Source: AC-32 sp963754265
GTDB taxonomy: Bacteria > Actinomycetota > Thermoleophilia > Gaiellales > Gaiellaceae
Direction: 5' to 3'
Length of the DNA stretch: 64,000 nucleotides
Assembly: GCA_963754265.1 (NCBI GenBank)
Contig: CAVWFB010000015.1
Span: 62,001 to 126,000 of the forward strand
The position numbers and the translations under genes were made by a program. The notes beneath the pieces are model-generated. The model ran no database searches and had not been told where the DNA came from. It saw only the letters and a list, made by a program, of their open reading frames with translations. This document shows, piece by piece, positions 57,953-64,000 of this stretch. How positions within the stretch are numbered: the stretch's first letter is position 1; every line of letters begins with the position of its first letter.

Positions 57953-59566
57953 CTACTCCTCGAGCTCGACGAGGAGCTGCCCGCCGGTGACCCGGTCGCC
58001 CTCGGTCACGTGCACCGCGCGCACCACCGCTTCGTAGGGCGAGACCACCGGCGTCTCCATCTTCATCGCCTCCAGCACGACCAGCGGCTGGCGCGGCTGC
58101 ACCTCGTCGCCTTCCCCGACCAGCACCCGGATCACGGTTCCCGGCATCGGCGCCGTCAGGGCGCTTTGCTCTCCGGCGCCGCGCGTGTCGTGCGCGGCCG
58201 CAACCGGATCCGGCGGGGCCGCCGGCGCGGGGGCCGGCAGGTTGAGCCGGAAACCGCCGGTCCAGACCGGGTCGGCGAGCCGAACGGGCGGGGCCGAGAG
58301 CGGGGGATGCTCGGTGAGGAACGCCGTGGTCGTCCTCCCCGCCCGCAGCGCCGGGTGCGCCACGAGCCAGCGCAGGAAGGGGAGGTTCGTGATCACGCCC
58401 TCGACCTCGGTCTCGGCCAAGGCCCCCGCAAGGCGGTCGAGCGCCTCGTCGCGCGTGCCGCCGTGTGCGATCAGCTTCGCGATCAGGGGGTCGTACGCCG
58501 TGCCGATCTCGTCGCCTTCCTCGACTCCGGCGTCCACGCGTACGTCCGACGGAAGCCGCAGCCGCTCGACCCGGCCCACCTGCGGCAGAAACGTGCGTGG
58601 ATCCTCCGCGTAGAGCCGCACCTCCACCGCGTGTCCGACCATGCGCGGCTCGGCCCGGAGCGGTTCGCCCTGCGCGATCCGGAGCTGCTCCTGCACGAGG
58701 TCGGCGCCGGTCACGAGCTCCGTCACCGGGTGCTCGACCTGGATGCGTCCGTTGAGCTCCAGGAACCAGAAATCGCGGCCGTCGAGCATGAACTCGGCGG
58801 TGCCCGCGCTCCGGTAGCCGATCGCCGACGCGAACGCGACAGCCGCCTCGCTCATCCGCGCGCGCAGCTCCGAGTCGAGAGCGGGGGAGGGCGCCTCCTC
58901 GAGCACCTTCTGGTGGCGCCGTTGCACCGAGCACTCGCGCTCGCCCAGTGCGACCACGTTCCCCTCAGCGTCGCCGAGCAGCTGGATCTCGACGTGCCGT
59001 GGACGCTCGACGAAGCGCTCGCAGAAGACGCGCTCGTCCCCGAAGGCGGCCTTCGCCTCCCTCCGAGCTGCCGCCAGCGCCTCCTCCAGCTCGCCTGTCT
59101 CGCGCACGAGACGCATGCCACGGCCGCCGCCACCCGCGGCCGCCTTGATCATCAGCGGGAAGCCGATCTCGTCCGGCTCGCCCTCGGGCACGACCGGCAC
59201 GCCGGCTTCCCTGGCGATCCGCTTCGCCTCGAGCTTGTCACCGCCGGCCCGCAACGCCGCCGCCGGAGGCCCGACCCAGATGATCCCCTCCGCTTCGACG
59301 GCCTCCGCGAAGTCTGGGTTCTCCGCCAGGAACCCGTACCCCGGGTGAATGGCGTCAGCCCCTGTCTCCCGCGCCGCCCGCAGGTGCTCTTCCGGATCGA
59401 GGTACGAGGAGATCTCCACCGCCTCGCCCGCCGCGCGCTTGTGCTCCAGTGCACGATCGTCTTCCGCAAAGACCGCGACCGTCTCGATCCCGAGCTCGCG
59501 GCAGGCCCGAAAGACCCGCAACGCGATCTCGCCCCGGTTGGCTACGAGGAGCTTCGCGATGCCCAC
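57953..59566 (-). CDS. Acyl-CoA carboxylase alpha subunit (biotin carboxylase + BCCP)
   Basis: 537 residues. The biotin carboxylase part has KLLVANRGEIALRVFRACRE, IHPGYGFLAEN, the ATP-grasp Gly loop IKAAAGGGGRGMR, and ELNGRIQVEHPVTE. The C-terminal biotinyl domain has the acceptor K502 in LEAMKMETPV. At 537 residues it is shorter than typical methylcrotonyl-CoA carboxylase alpha subunits (about 660), so the BT linker domain is reduced. Together with the carboxyltransferase at 62986 it probably forms a methylcrotonyl/propionyl-type carboxylase. It overlaps the hydratase gene by 25 nt. Confidence 0.92.
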   Translation of the reverse strand: MGIAKLLVANRGEIALRVFRACRELGIETVAVFAEDDRALEHKRAAGEAVEISSYLDPEEHLRAARETGADAIHPGYGFLAENPDFAEAVEAEGIIWVGPPAAALRAGGDKLEAKRIAREAGVPVVPEGEPDEIGFPLMIKAAAGGGGRGMRLVRETGELEEALAAARREAKAAFGDERVFCERFVERPRHVEIQLLGDAEGNVVALGERECSVQRRHQKVLEEAPSPALDSELRARMSEAAVAFASAIGYRSAGTAEFMLDGRDFWFLELNGRIQVEHPVTELVTGADLVQEQLRIAQGEPLRAEPRMVGHAVEVRLYAEDPRTFLPQVGRVERLRLPSDVRVDAGVEEGDEIGTAYDPLIAKLIAHGGTRDEALDRLAGALAETEVEGVITNLPFLRWLVAHPALRAGRTTTAFLTEHPPLSAPPVRLADPVWTGGFRLNLPAPAPAAPPDPVAAAHDTRGAGEQSALTAPMPGTVIRVLVGEGDEVQPRQPLVVLEAMKMETPVVSPYEAVVRAVHVTEGDRVTGGQLLVELEE

Positions 59567-60300
59567 GAAGGGTTGCGCTTCTCGAGGAATGCCCGCAGGC
59601 CCTCCTGGCCCTCGTCGGCGGTTCGGCGCTGGGCGATTCTTCGCTCCGTCCCGAGCCCATCGGGCCGCTCGAGCACGAGCTTCTTCGCGTGCCGCGCCGC
59701 CTCGGGCCCCGCCGTGCGCAACTCCGCGACCACCCGCTCGACGGATGCATCGAGATCTTCTGCGAGCTCGTGGACGAGCCCGATCCGTAGCGCGGTCGCC
59801 GCGTCGAAGCGCTCACCGGTGACGAAGTAGCGCCGCGCCGCACTCGGCCCGATCTTGGCCAGGGCGAACGGCGAGATGACCGCCGGGATGATCCCGAGCT
59901 TGACCTCGGAGAAGGCGAACCTGACGTCGGGTGCGGAAACCGCGATGTCCGCGCAGGCGACGAGCCCACATCCGCCGCCGAGTGCGTGCCCCTGGACGCG
60001 CGCGAGCACGGGCGCCGGGCACGAGTCGATCGTCTCGAGCATCATCCGCAGCCGCCGCGCGTCGGCCACGTTCTCCTCGTAGCTCAGCTCGATCGCGTTG
60101 CGCATCCACTCGACGTCGGCGCCGGCCGAGAAGCTCTTGCCCTCGCCTGCGAGGACGACCGCCCGCACGTCCTCGCCGACCTGCGAGAACGCGGCGGTCA
60201 GCTCCTCGATGAGCGCGGCGTCGAACGCGTTGCGCTGCTCCGGCCGCGCCATCGTCACGCGGAGGAGATCGCCGGCCTGGTCGACGCGCAGCGCTTCCAT
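59542..60300 (-). CDS. Enoyl-CoA hydratase, methylglutaconyl-CoA hydratase-like
   Basis: 252 residues, crotonase fold. The oxyanion hole lies in FSAGADVEWMRNA and GHALGGGCGLVACADIAVSA. The catalytic Glu is in FSEVKLGIIPAVISPF, a stretch close to LiuC-type methylglutaconyl-CoA hydratases. With the adjacent biotin carboxylase this suggests leucine or isovalerate breakdown. ATG 60300 is preceded by a TAGGAT box and the inverted two-hairpin element. Confidence 0.9.
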   Translation of the reverse strand: MEALRVDQAGDLLRVTMARPEQRNAFDAALIEELTAAFSQVGEDVRAVVLAGEGKSFSAGADVEWMRNAIELSYEENVADARRLRMMLETIDSCPAPVLARVQGHALGGGCGLVACADIAVSAPDVRFAFSEVKLGIIPAVISPFALAKIGPSAARRYFVTGERFDAATALRIGLVHELAEDLDASVERVVAELRTAGPEAARHAKKLVLERPDGLGTERRIAQRRTADEGQEGLRAFLEKRNPSWASRSSS

Positions 60301-60309
60301 CCGCGCAGC

Positions 60310-60315
60310 ATCCTA
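60310..60315 (-). promoter_or_regulatory. TAnnnT box upstream of the enoyl-CoA hydratase
   Basis: TAGGAT on the minus strand ends 9 nt before ATG 60300 and directly abuts the 3' end of the two-hairpin element. Confidence 0.5.
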
Positions 60316-60366
60316 AGGCGTCGCTTGCGATGCCGATCTACAGGCTGTGGCGTCTTTTGCCGGTGC
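60315..60366 (-). repeat. Two-hairpin intergenic element, copy 4 (inverted, degenerate head)
   Basis: On the minus strand, GGCATCGCAAGCGACGCCTT matches copy 2 exactly over 20 bases (hairpin 2 at 60317-60334). The first hairpin is reduced (ACAG-G-CTGT) and the head is weak (CACCGGC). It has the same orientation relative to the downstream start (ATG 60300, minus strand) as the other copies. Confidence 0.7.
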
Positions 60367-60374
60367 AGCCGTTC

Positions 60375-60380
60375 TAAAGT
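60375..60380 (+). promoter_or_regulatory. TAnnnT box upstream of the DapA-like gene
   Basis: TAAAGT ends 8 nt before ATG 60389, divergent from the hydratase box. It supports this start over an in-frame start at 60347. Confidence 0.45.
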
Positions 60381-60388
60381 TGAGCCCG

Positions 60389-61216
60389 ATGCTGCGTGGA
60401 GCGCTCGCGGCCGCCGTCACGCCTCTGCGCGACGACGGCGCCGCCCTGGACGAGGAGGCCTTCGGGCCCTACCTCGAGTTCTTGATGGGCGCGGGGCTTG
60501 ACGGAGTCCTCGCCCTCGGGACGACCGGCGAGGGCATCCTGCTCTCCGCCGCCGAGCGGCGCCGCGCCACGGAGCTCTTCCTCGACGGGCCGCTCCCGGT
60601 GATCGTGCACTGCGGCGCCCAGACCACGGCGGAGACCACCGCGCTTGCGGGACACGCGGCCGAGGTCGGAGCCGCCGGGGTGGCCGTGATCTCGCCGCCG
60701 TACTACGCGCTCGACGACGAGGCACTCCTGGCGCACCTCGCCGCCGCCGCCCATGCCTGCGCCCCGCTGCCGTTCTACGTCTACGAGTTCGAGGCGCGGA
60801 GCGGGTACGCCGTCCCGGTGCCCGTGCTCGAGCGGCTCCGCGAGCTGGCGCCGAACCTCGCCGGGCTGAAGGTCTCCGACCGACCGTTCGAGGCGGTCGA
60901 GCCCTACCTGCTCCACGGGCTCGACGTGTTCGTCGGCGCCGAGGATCTGGTCCTGGCGGGAATGGAGCGCGGCTCTGCAGGAGCGGTCTCAGGCCTCGCC
61001 TCGGTCTTTCCGGAGCGGATCGTCGCACTCGTCCGGGACCGGTCTGGTGACGTCTCGGAGCTGCGGCGCACGCTGGACCGCTTCCCGTTCCAGGCGGCGG
61101 CGAAGTTCGTCCTCGGCCGCAGGCAAGTTCCGATCCGAGAGGACGTGCGCGCACCGCTCCGCACGCTGCGCGACGACGAGAAGCAGGAGCTGGGGGCCTG
61201 GCTCGAATCGTTGTAG
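60389..61216 (+). CDS. DapA/N-acetylneuraminate-lyase family aldolase
   Basis: 275 residues, TIM barrel. ALGTTGEGILLSAAERR is the substrate-binding loop. The catalytic Tyr is in FYVYEFEARSGYAVP, replacing the usual YNIP. The Schiff-base Lys is in LAGLKVSD. True dihydrodipicolinate synthase is possible, but the altered Tyr motif and the FAD-oxidase neighbour point to another keto-acid aldolase or deaminase of the superfamily. It overlaps the FAD gene by 19 nt. Confidence 0.85.
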   Translation: MLRGALAAAVTPLRDDGAALDEEAFGPYLEFLMGAGLDGVLALGTTGEGILLSAAERRRATELFLDGPLPVIVHCGAQTTAETTALAGHAAEVGAAGVAVISPPYYALDDEALLAHLAAAAHACAPLPFYVYEFEARSGYAVPVPVLERLRELAPNLAGLKVSDRPFEAVEPYLLHGLDVFVGAEDLVLAGMERGSAGAVSGLASVFPERIVALVRDRSGDVSELRRTLDRFPFQAAAKFVLGRRQVPIREDVRAPLRTLRDDEKQELGAWLESL

Positions 61217-62250
61217 GCGGCGCGGGCGCGATCGGCGCGTCCGTCGCGTTTCACCTAGCGTCGCTCGGAGCGCGAGAGGTCGTCCTGGCCGACCGTGGGC
61301 GGATTGCCGGCGGCGCCACCTCGAAGGCGATGGGCGGAGTGCGGCAGCAGTTCTCGACCGCCGCCGAAGTGCGGCTCGCCCAGGCGAGCATCCGGTTCTT
61401 CGAGGAGCTCGGCGCCCCGTTGTTCCACCAGGTCGGCTACCTCTTCCTCGCCTCGACGGACGAGGGGCTCGCGGAGCTCGAGACTAGGCGCGCGCTGCAG
61501 GAGGAGCTAGGCGTTCCGGTTGAGCGCGTCGAGGCGTCGTTCGTCGACGGCCTGCGACACGACGACCTCGCCGGTGCGGTCTTCTGTGCGACGGACGGCG
61601 TCGCGGACCCGCCGGCCGTGACCCGCGAGCTCGTCCGGCGGGCGCTCAAGCTCGGCGTGGAGGTTCGAGAGAACGCCGCGGCCGAGAACCTCGCGGCCGA
61701 CGTGCTCGTGATCGCGGCGGGGCCGTGGTCAGCCGAGGTGGGGCAGGCCCGAGGCGTCGAGCTTCCGGTGCGCCCGCTCTGTCGCCAGCTGCTCGCGACG
61801 ACAGAGCTGCCGGAGCTGCCGGACGACCTTCCGATGGTGCTCGAGGCTGAGACCGGCTTCCACTTCCGCCGCCGAGGCGACAAGCTCGTGCTGGCGATGG
61901 TCGATCCCGAGCCGCGCTGGGGCTTCGAAGAGCGAGTCGACGAGACCCTGTTCGACGACCGGCTCCGACGGCTGAGGCACCGCTACCCGCCGGCGGCAGA
62001 GGCGACGATCGAGCGAGGGTGGGCCGGGCTCTACGACATGACCCCCGACGGGCACCCGATCCTCGGCGAGGTCGCCGACGGCGTCTATGCGGCCTGCGGC
62101 TTCTCGGGCCATGGCTTCATGCAGTCGCCCGCGGTCGGGCGTGCACTTGCTGAGGAGATCCTCGGGCTGAGCCCAAGCCTCGACCTGACGCCGTACAGGC
62201 TCGATCGCTTCGAGGACGACGCCGGCTTCCCGGAGACGCTAATCCTCTAA
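61198..62250 (+). CDS. FAD-dependent amine/amino-acid oxidoreductase (DAO family), CTG start
   Basis: 350 residues if begun at CTG 61198. The dinucleotide-binding motif IVVGGAGAIGASVAFHLASL is encoded upstream of the first ATG (61330), so the ATG-only version would lose it. CTG 61198 is the only plausible initiator before it; no ATG, GTG or TTG occurs. The C-terminal GWAGLYDMTPDGHPILGEV and ACGFSGHGFMQSPAVGRALA match sarcosine/D-amino-acid oxidase-type enzymes. Coupled to the DapA-like gene. Confidence 0.85.
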   Translation: MARIVVGGAGAIGASVAFHLASLGAREVVLADRGRIAGGATSKAMGGVRQQFSTAAEVRLAQASIRFFEELGAPLFHQVGYLFLASTDEGLAELETRRALQEELGVPVERVEASFVDGLRHDDLAGAVFCATDGVADPPAVTRELVRRALKLGVEVRENAAAENLAADVLVIAAGPWSAEVGQARGVELPVRPLCRQLLATTELPELPDDLPMVLEAETGFHFRRRGDKLVLAMVDPEPRWGFEERVDETLFDDRLRRLRHRYPPAAEATIERGWAGLYDMTPDGHPILGEVADGVYAACGFSGHGFMQSPAVGRALAEEILGLSPSLDLTPYRLDRFEDDAGFPETLIL

Positions 62251-62466
62251 CTCGAACTCCTCGCCGATCTCGGGATCCTTGCCGATCAGGTCCCGGATGC
62301 CGCCAAGGGCGCCCAGGGAGCCGGAGAAGGCGATCAGGCCGAAGCGGTCCGTGGCCGCATCGGAGACCCAGACGTCCCCGTCGGGCAAGGCCGGCAGGTT
62401 CGCGCGCAACTCGTCGAGGGTCGTCTTCGAGTCCGCCAGATTCCAGAGCAGCAGGCGAACGGTCAC
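62239..62466 (-). CDS. Hypothetical protein
   Basis: 75 residues: MTVRLLLWNLADSKTTLDEL, then a stretch with VWVSDAATDRFGLIAFSG and the acidic end GEEFELED. No known family or signal peptide. It is 3 nt after the 52-residue gene on the minus strand, so it is likely part of the carboxyltransferase operon. Its 3' end overlaps the FAD gene by 12 nt. Confidence 0.65.
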   Translation of the reverse strand: MTVRLLLWNLADSKTTLDELRANLPALPDGDVWVSDAATDRFGLIAFSGSLGALGGIRDLIGKDPEIGEEFELED

Positions 62467-62469
62467 GTG

Positions 62470-62628
62470 CTACTCGTCGGGCACGCCGGGCGTCGGCAGC
62501 TTCGCGATCAGCTCCTTGATCCGGCGGAGGACGTCGGCCTCTTCGTGCCCGAAGTCGTCCAGGTAGGCGTGGAGCGCCGCGCGGAGGAGCGGCAGCTCGT
62601 GGTCTTCCAGCTCGATCGTGTGGTTCAA
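62470..62628 (-). CDS. 52-residue hypothetical protein (TTG start)
   Basis: The reading (TTG)NHTIELEDHELPLLRAALHA continues to IAKLPTPGVPDE. Probably a small alpha-helical protein. TTG 62628 overlaps the cupin stop as TTGA, a coupled start. It is too short for default callers, but it fits exactly between the cupin and the 75-residue gene. Confidence 0.65.
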   Translation of the reverse strand: MNHTIELEDHELPLLRAALHAYLDDFGHEEADVLRRIKELIAKLPTPGVPDE

Positions 62629-62981
62629 AACGGCCCCCTTGGCTCGTAGCTTCCGCGGCGGGCGCCGACGGCGATGATCGTCAGCCCCTCCGGCCCGGCA
62701 ACCGGAATGCGCGTCGTCTCGGGATCGAATCGCATGAACGTTCCCACCCGAACCGGGATCTCCTCGCCGTCGATGCGGTAGACGCCCGAGCCCCGGATGA
62801 TCACGGTGACCTCTTCCTGGCGAGTCTCGTCCTCGTTGTGCTCCTTGCCCTCGCTGTTCGGCGGGATCTCGAACCAGTTGATCCCGAACGCCTCGACACC
62901 GAGTTCTCGCCGGACGAAGCGAACCGCGCCTCCCGGCCCGGCGGCCTCGATCTCGTCGACGTTGATGATCGAGTAGCCCAT
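62625..62981 (-). CDS. Cupin-domain protein
   Basis: 118 residues. The beta-barrel has FGINWFEIPPNSEGKEHNED (motif 1 with a retained metal-binding His) and GSGVYRIDGEEIPVRVGTFM. It may be a metal-dependent enzyme or sensor of unknown substrate. It is 4 nt after the carboxyltransferase gene, in the same operon. Confidence 0.85.
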   Translation of the reverse strand: MGYSIINVDEIEAAGPGGAVRFVRRELGVEAFGINWFEIPPNSEGKEHNEDETRQEEVTVIIRGSGVYRIDGEEIPVRVGTFMRFDPETTRIPVAGPEGLTIIAVGARRGSYEPRGPF

Positions 62982-62985
62982 CCCG

Positions 62986-64000
62986 CTACATCCTGAAGAC
63001 GCCGAAGGTCGTCTCCGGGATCGGGGCGTTCAGCGCGGCTGCGATCCCGAGCGCGAGTACCCGACGCGTGTCGAGCGGGTCGATGATGCCGTCGTCCCAG
63101 AGCCGCGCGGTCGAGTGGTAGGGGTTGCCCTCCGCCTCGTACTTGGCCCGGATCTCGTCGGGGTCGGCGTCGCCCACCATGGTCAGCACCGTCGCCGCCT
63201 GCTCGCCGCCCATCACGGAGATGCGCGCGTTCGGCCACATCCAGAGCTGCCGCGGCGAGTAGGCGCGCCCGCACATGCCGTAGTTGCCGGCGCCGAACGA
63301 GCCGCCGACGATGACGGTGAACTTCGGCACCTCCGCGCAGGCGACCGCGGTCACGAGCTTCGCACCGTCTCTCGCGATCCCGCCGGCCTCGTACTCCTTG
63401 CCGACCATGAACCCGGTGATGTTCTGCAGAAACACGAGCGGGATCTTGCGCTTGCAGGCGAGCTCGACGAAGTGCGCGCCCTTCGCCGCCGACTCGCCGA
63501 AGAGGACGCCGTTGTTGGCGAGGACGGCCACCGGATAGCCCTTGATCCGGGCGAAGCCGCAGACGAGGGTCTCGCCGTAGAGGGCCTTGAACTCGTGGAA
63601 CCGCGACCCGTCCACGAGGCGGGCGATTAGCTCCCGCGGGTCGACCTGCTGGCGAAAGTCGGTCGGGATCAGGCCGTAGAGCTCGGCCGGATCCGCGGCG
63701 GGCTCCTCGGGCGGGGTCAGACCCCAGGGCAGGTCCTTGTCGGCCAGGTTGAGGTTGCGGACGATCTCGCGCACGAGCGCGAGCGCGTGCTCGTCCGAGG
63801 TCGCGTAGTGGTCCGCGACCCCGGATTGGCGCGCGTGGACGTCGGCGCCACCGAGCTCCTCGGCGCTGACCTCCTGGCCGGTGGCGGCCTTCACGAGCGG
63901 TGGCCCCCCGATGAAGATGGTGCCGGTCCCCTTGACGATGATCGTCTCGTCGCTCATCGCGGGCACGTAGGCGCCGCCGGCCGTGCAGGACCCCATCACC
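62986..64000 (-). CDS. Acyl-CoA carboxylase carboxyltransferase (methylcrotonyl-type), partial
   Basis: Its 5' end is beyond the window; about 338 C-terminal residues are present. GSCTAGGAYVPAMSDE, VKAATGQEVSAEELGGADVH, FLQNITGFMVGKEYEAGGIA and GGSFGAGNYGMCGRAYSPRQ match the MCC beta subunit (LiuB-like) more closely than propionyl-CoA carboxylase. It transfers carboxybiotin CO2 to the acyl-CoA. Its alpha partner is probably the gene at 57953. The following small genes (cupin, 52 and 75 residues) form its operon. Confidence 0.92.
   Translation of the reverse strand, partial: VMGSCTAGGAYVPAMSDETIIVKGTGTIFIGGPPLVKAATGQEVSAEELGGADVHARQSGVADHYATSDEHALALVREIVRNLNLADKDLPWGLTPPEEPAADPAELYGLIPTDFRQQVDPRELIARLVDGSRFHEFKALYGETLVCGFARIKGYPVAVLANNGVLFGESAAKGAHFVELACKRKIPLVFLQNITGFMVGKEYEAGGIARDGAKLVTAVACAEVPKFTVIVGGSFGAGNYGMCGRAYSPRQLWMWPNARISVMGGEQAATVLTMVGDADPDEIRAKYEAEGNPYHSTARLWDDGIIDPLDTRRVLALGIAAALNAPIPETTFGVFRM

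Noticed and set aside
63713..63725. GGGGTCAGACCCC resembling the REP half near recG
   Set aside because: It encodes conserved residues WGLTPP of the carboxyltransferase, and only part of the 21-mer matches.

Overview
The window is about 70% G+C, coding-dense, and carries housekeeping blocks typical of Actinomycetota (recG-rsmD-coaD-SepIVA-like-DUF177; rpmF-plsX-acpP-rnc-smc-ftsY; ffh-rpsP-khpA-rimM-trmD-lepB-rplS-rnhB-yraN-comM-dprA). Gene order, small-protein families and style suggest a deep-branching actinobacterium such as class Thermoleophilia; that placement is inference, because no rRNA is present. I found no tRNA, rRNA, CRISPR array or intact transposase, and no gene-free stretch longer than about 300 bases.

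Layout. 1-6.6 kb: receiver protein, DegV, RecG, RsmD, CoaD, a SepIVA-like coiled coil, nitroreductase and DUF177. 6.6-9.5 kb: a minus-strand two-component cassette flanked by two small extracytoplasmic proteins with matching Gly/His/Asp tails, splitting the usual DUF177-rpmF pair. 9.6-16.1 kb: rpmF, plsX, acpP, rnc, DUF4242, DUF1059, a short smc and ftsY. 16.1-26.9 kb: ffh and the ribosome/tRNA-modification run, then a DNA-processing block (yraN, DNA methyltransferase, comM, dprA). 27-36 kb: a three-subunit proton-translocating transhydrogenase with an ornithine-cyclodeaminase-like gene, hisC, an MFS transporter, a frameshifted meaB and ilvA. 36-45 kb: two paralogous cyclase/AAA-ATPase/TPR giants around an MBL-rhodanese protein. 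45-52.5 kb: a copper-handling and cytochrome-oxidase-assembly island (YcnI, CopC-CopD, two CtaG-like proteins and unknown membrane or secreted partners). 52-57.9 kb: acyl-CoA dehydrogenase, PepA, MFS, SCP2 and a beta-propeller protein. 58-64 kb: a dispersed leucine/isovalerate-type carboxylase set (biotin carboxylase/BCCP, enoyl-CoA hydratase, carboxyltransferase) interrupted by a DapA-like/FAD-oxidoreductase pair and small genes.

Three cross-cutting observations stand out. (1) A roughly 75-bp element with two hairpins occurs four times, each time in the same orientation just upstream of the start codon of an unrelated gene (DUF177, plsX, a beta-propeller gene, an enoyl-CoA hydratase). (2) Most genes that head a transcription unit have a TAnnnT box 6-10 nt before the start codon, the expected signature of leaderless mRNAs. 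(3) Four genes carry single-base frameshifts (near 6673, 34567, 38820 and 47182). These may be real decay, but their number and sequence context suggest some are sequence errors.
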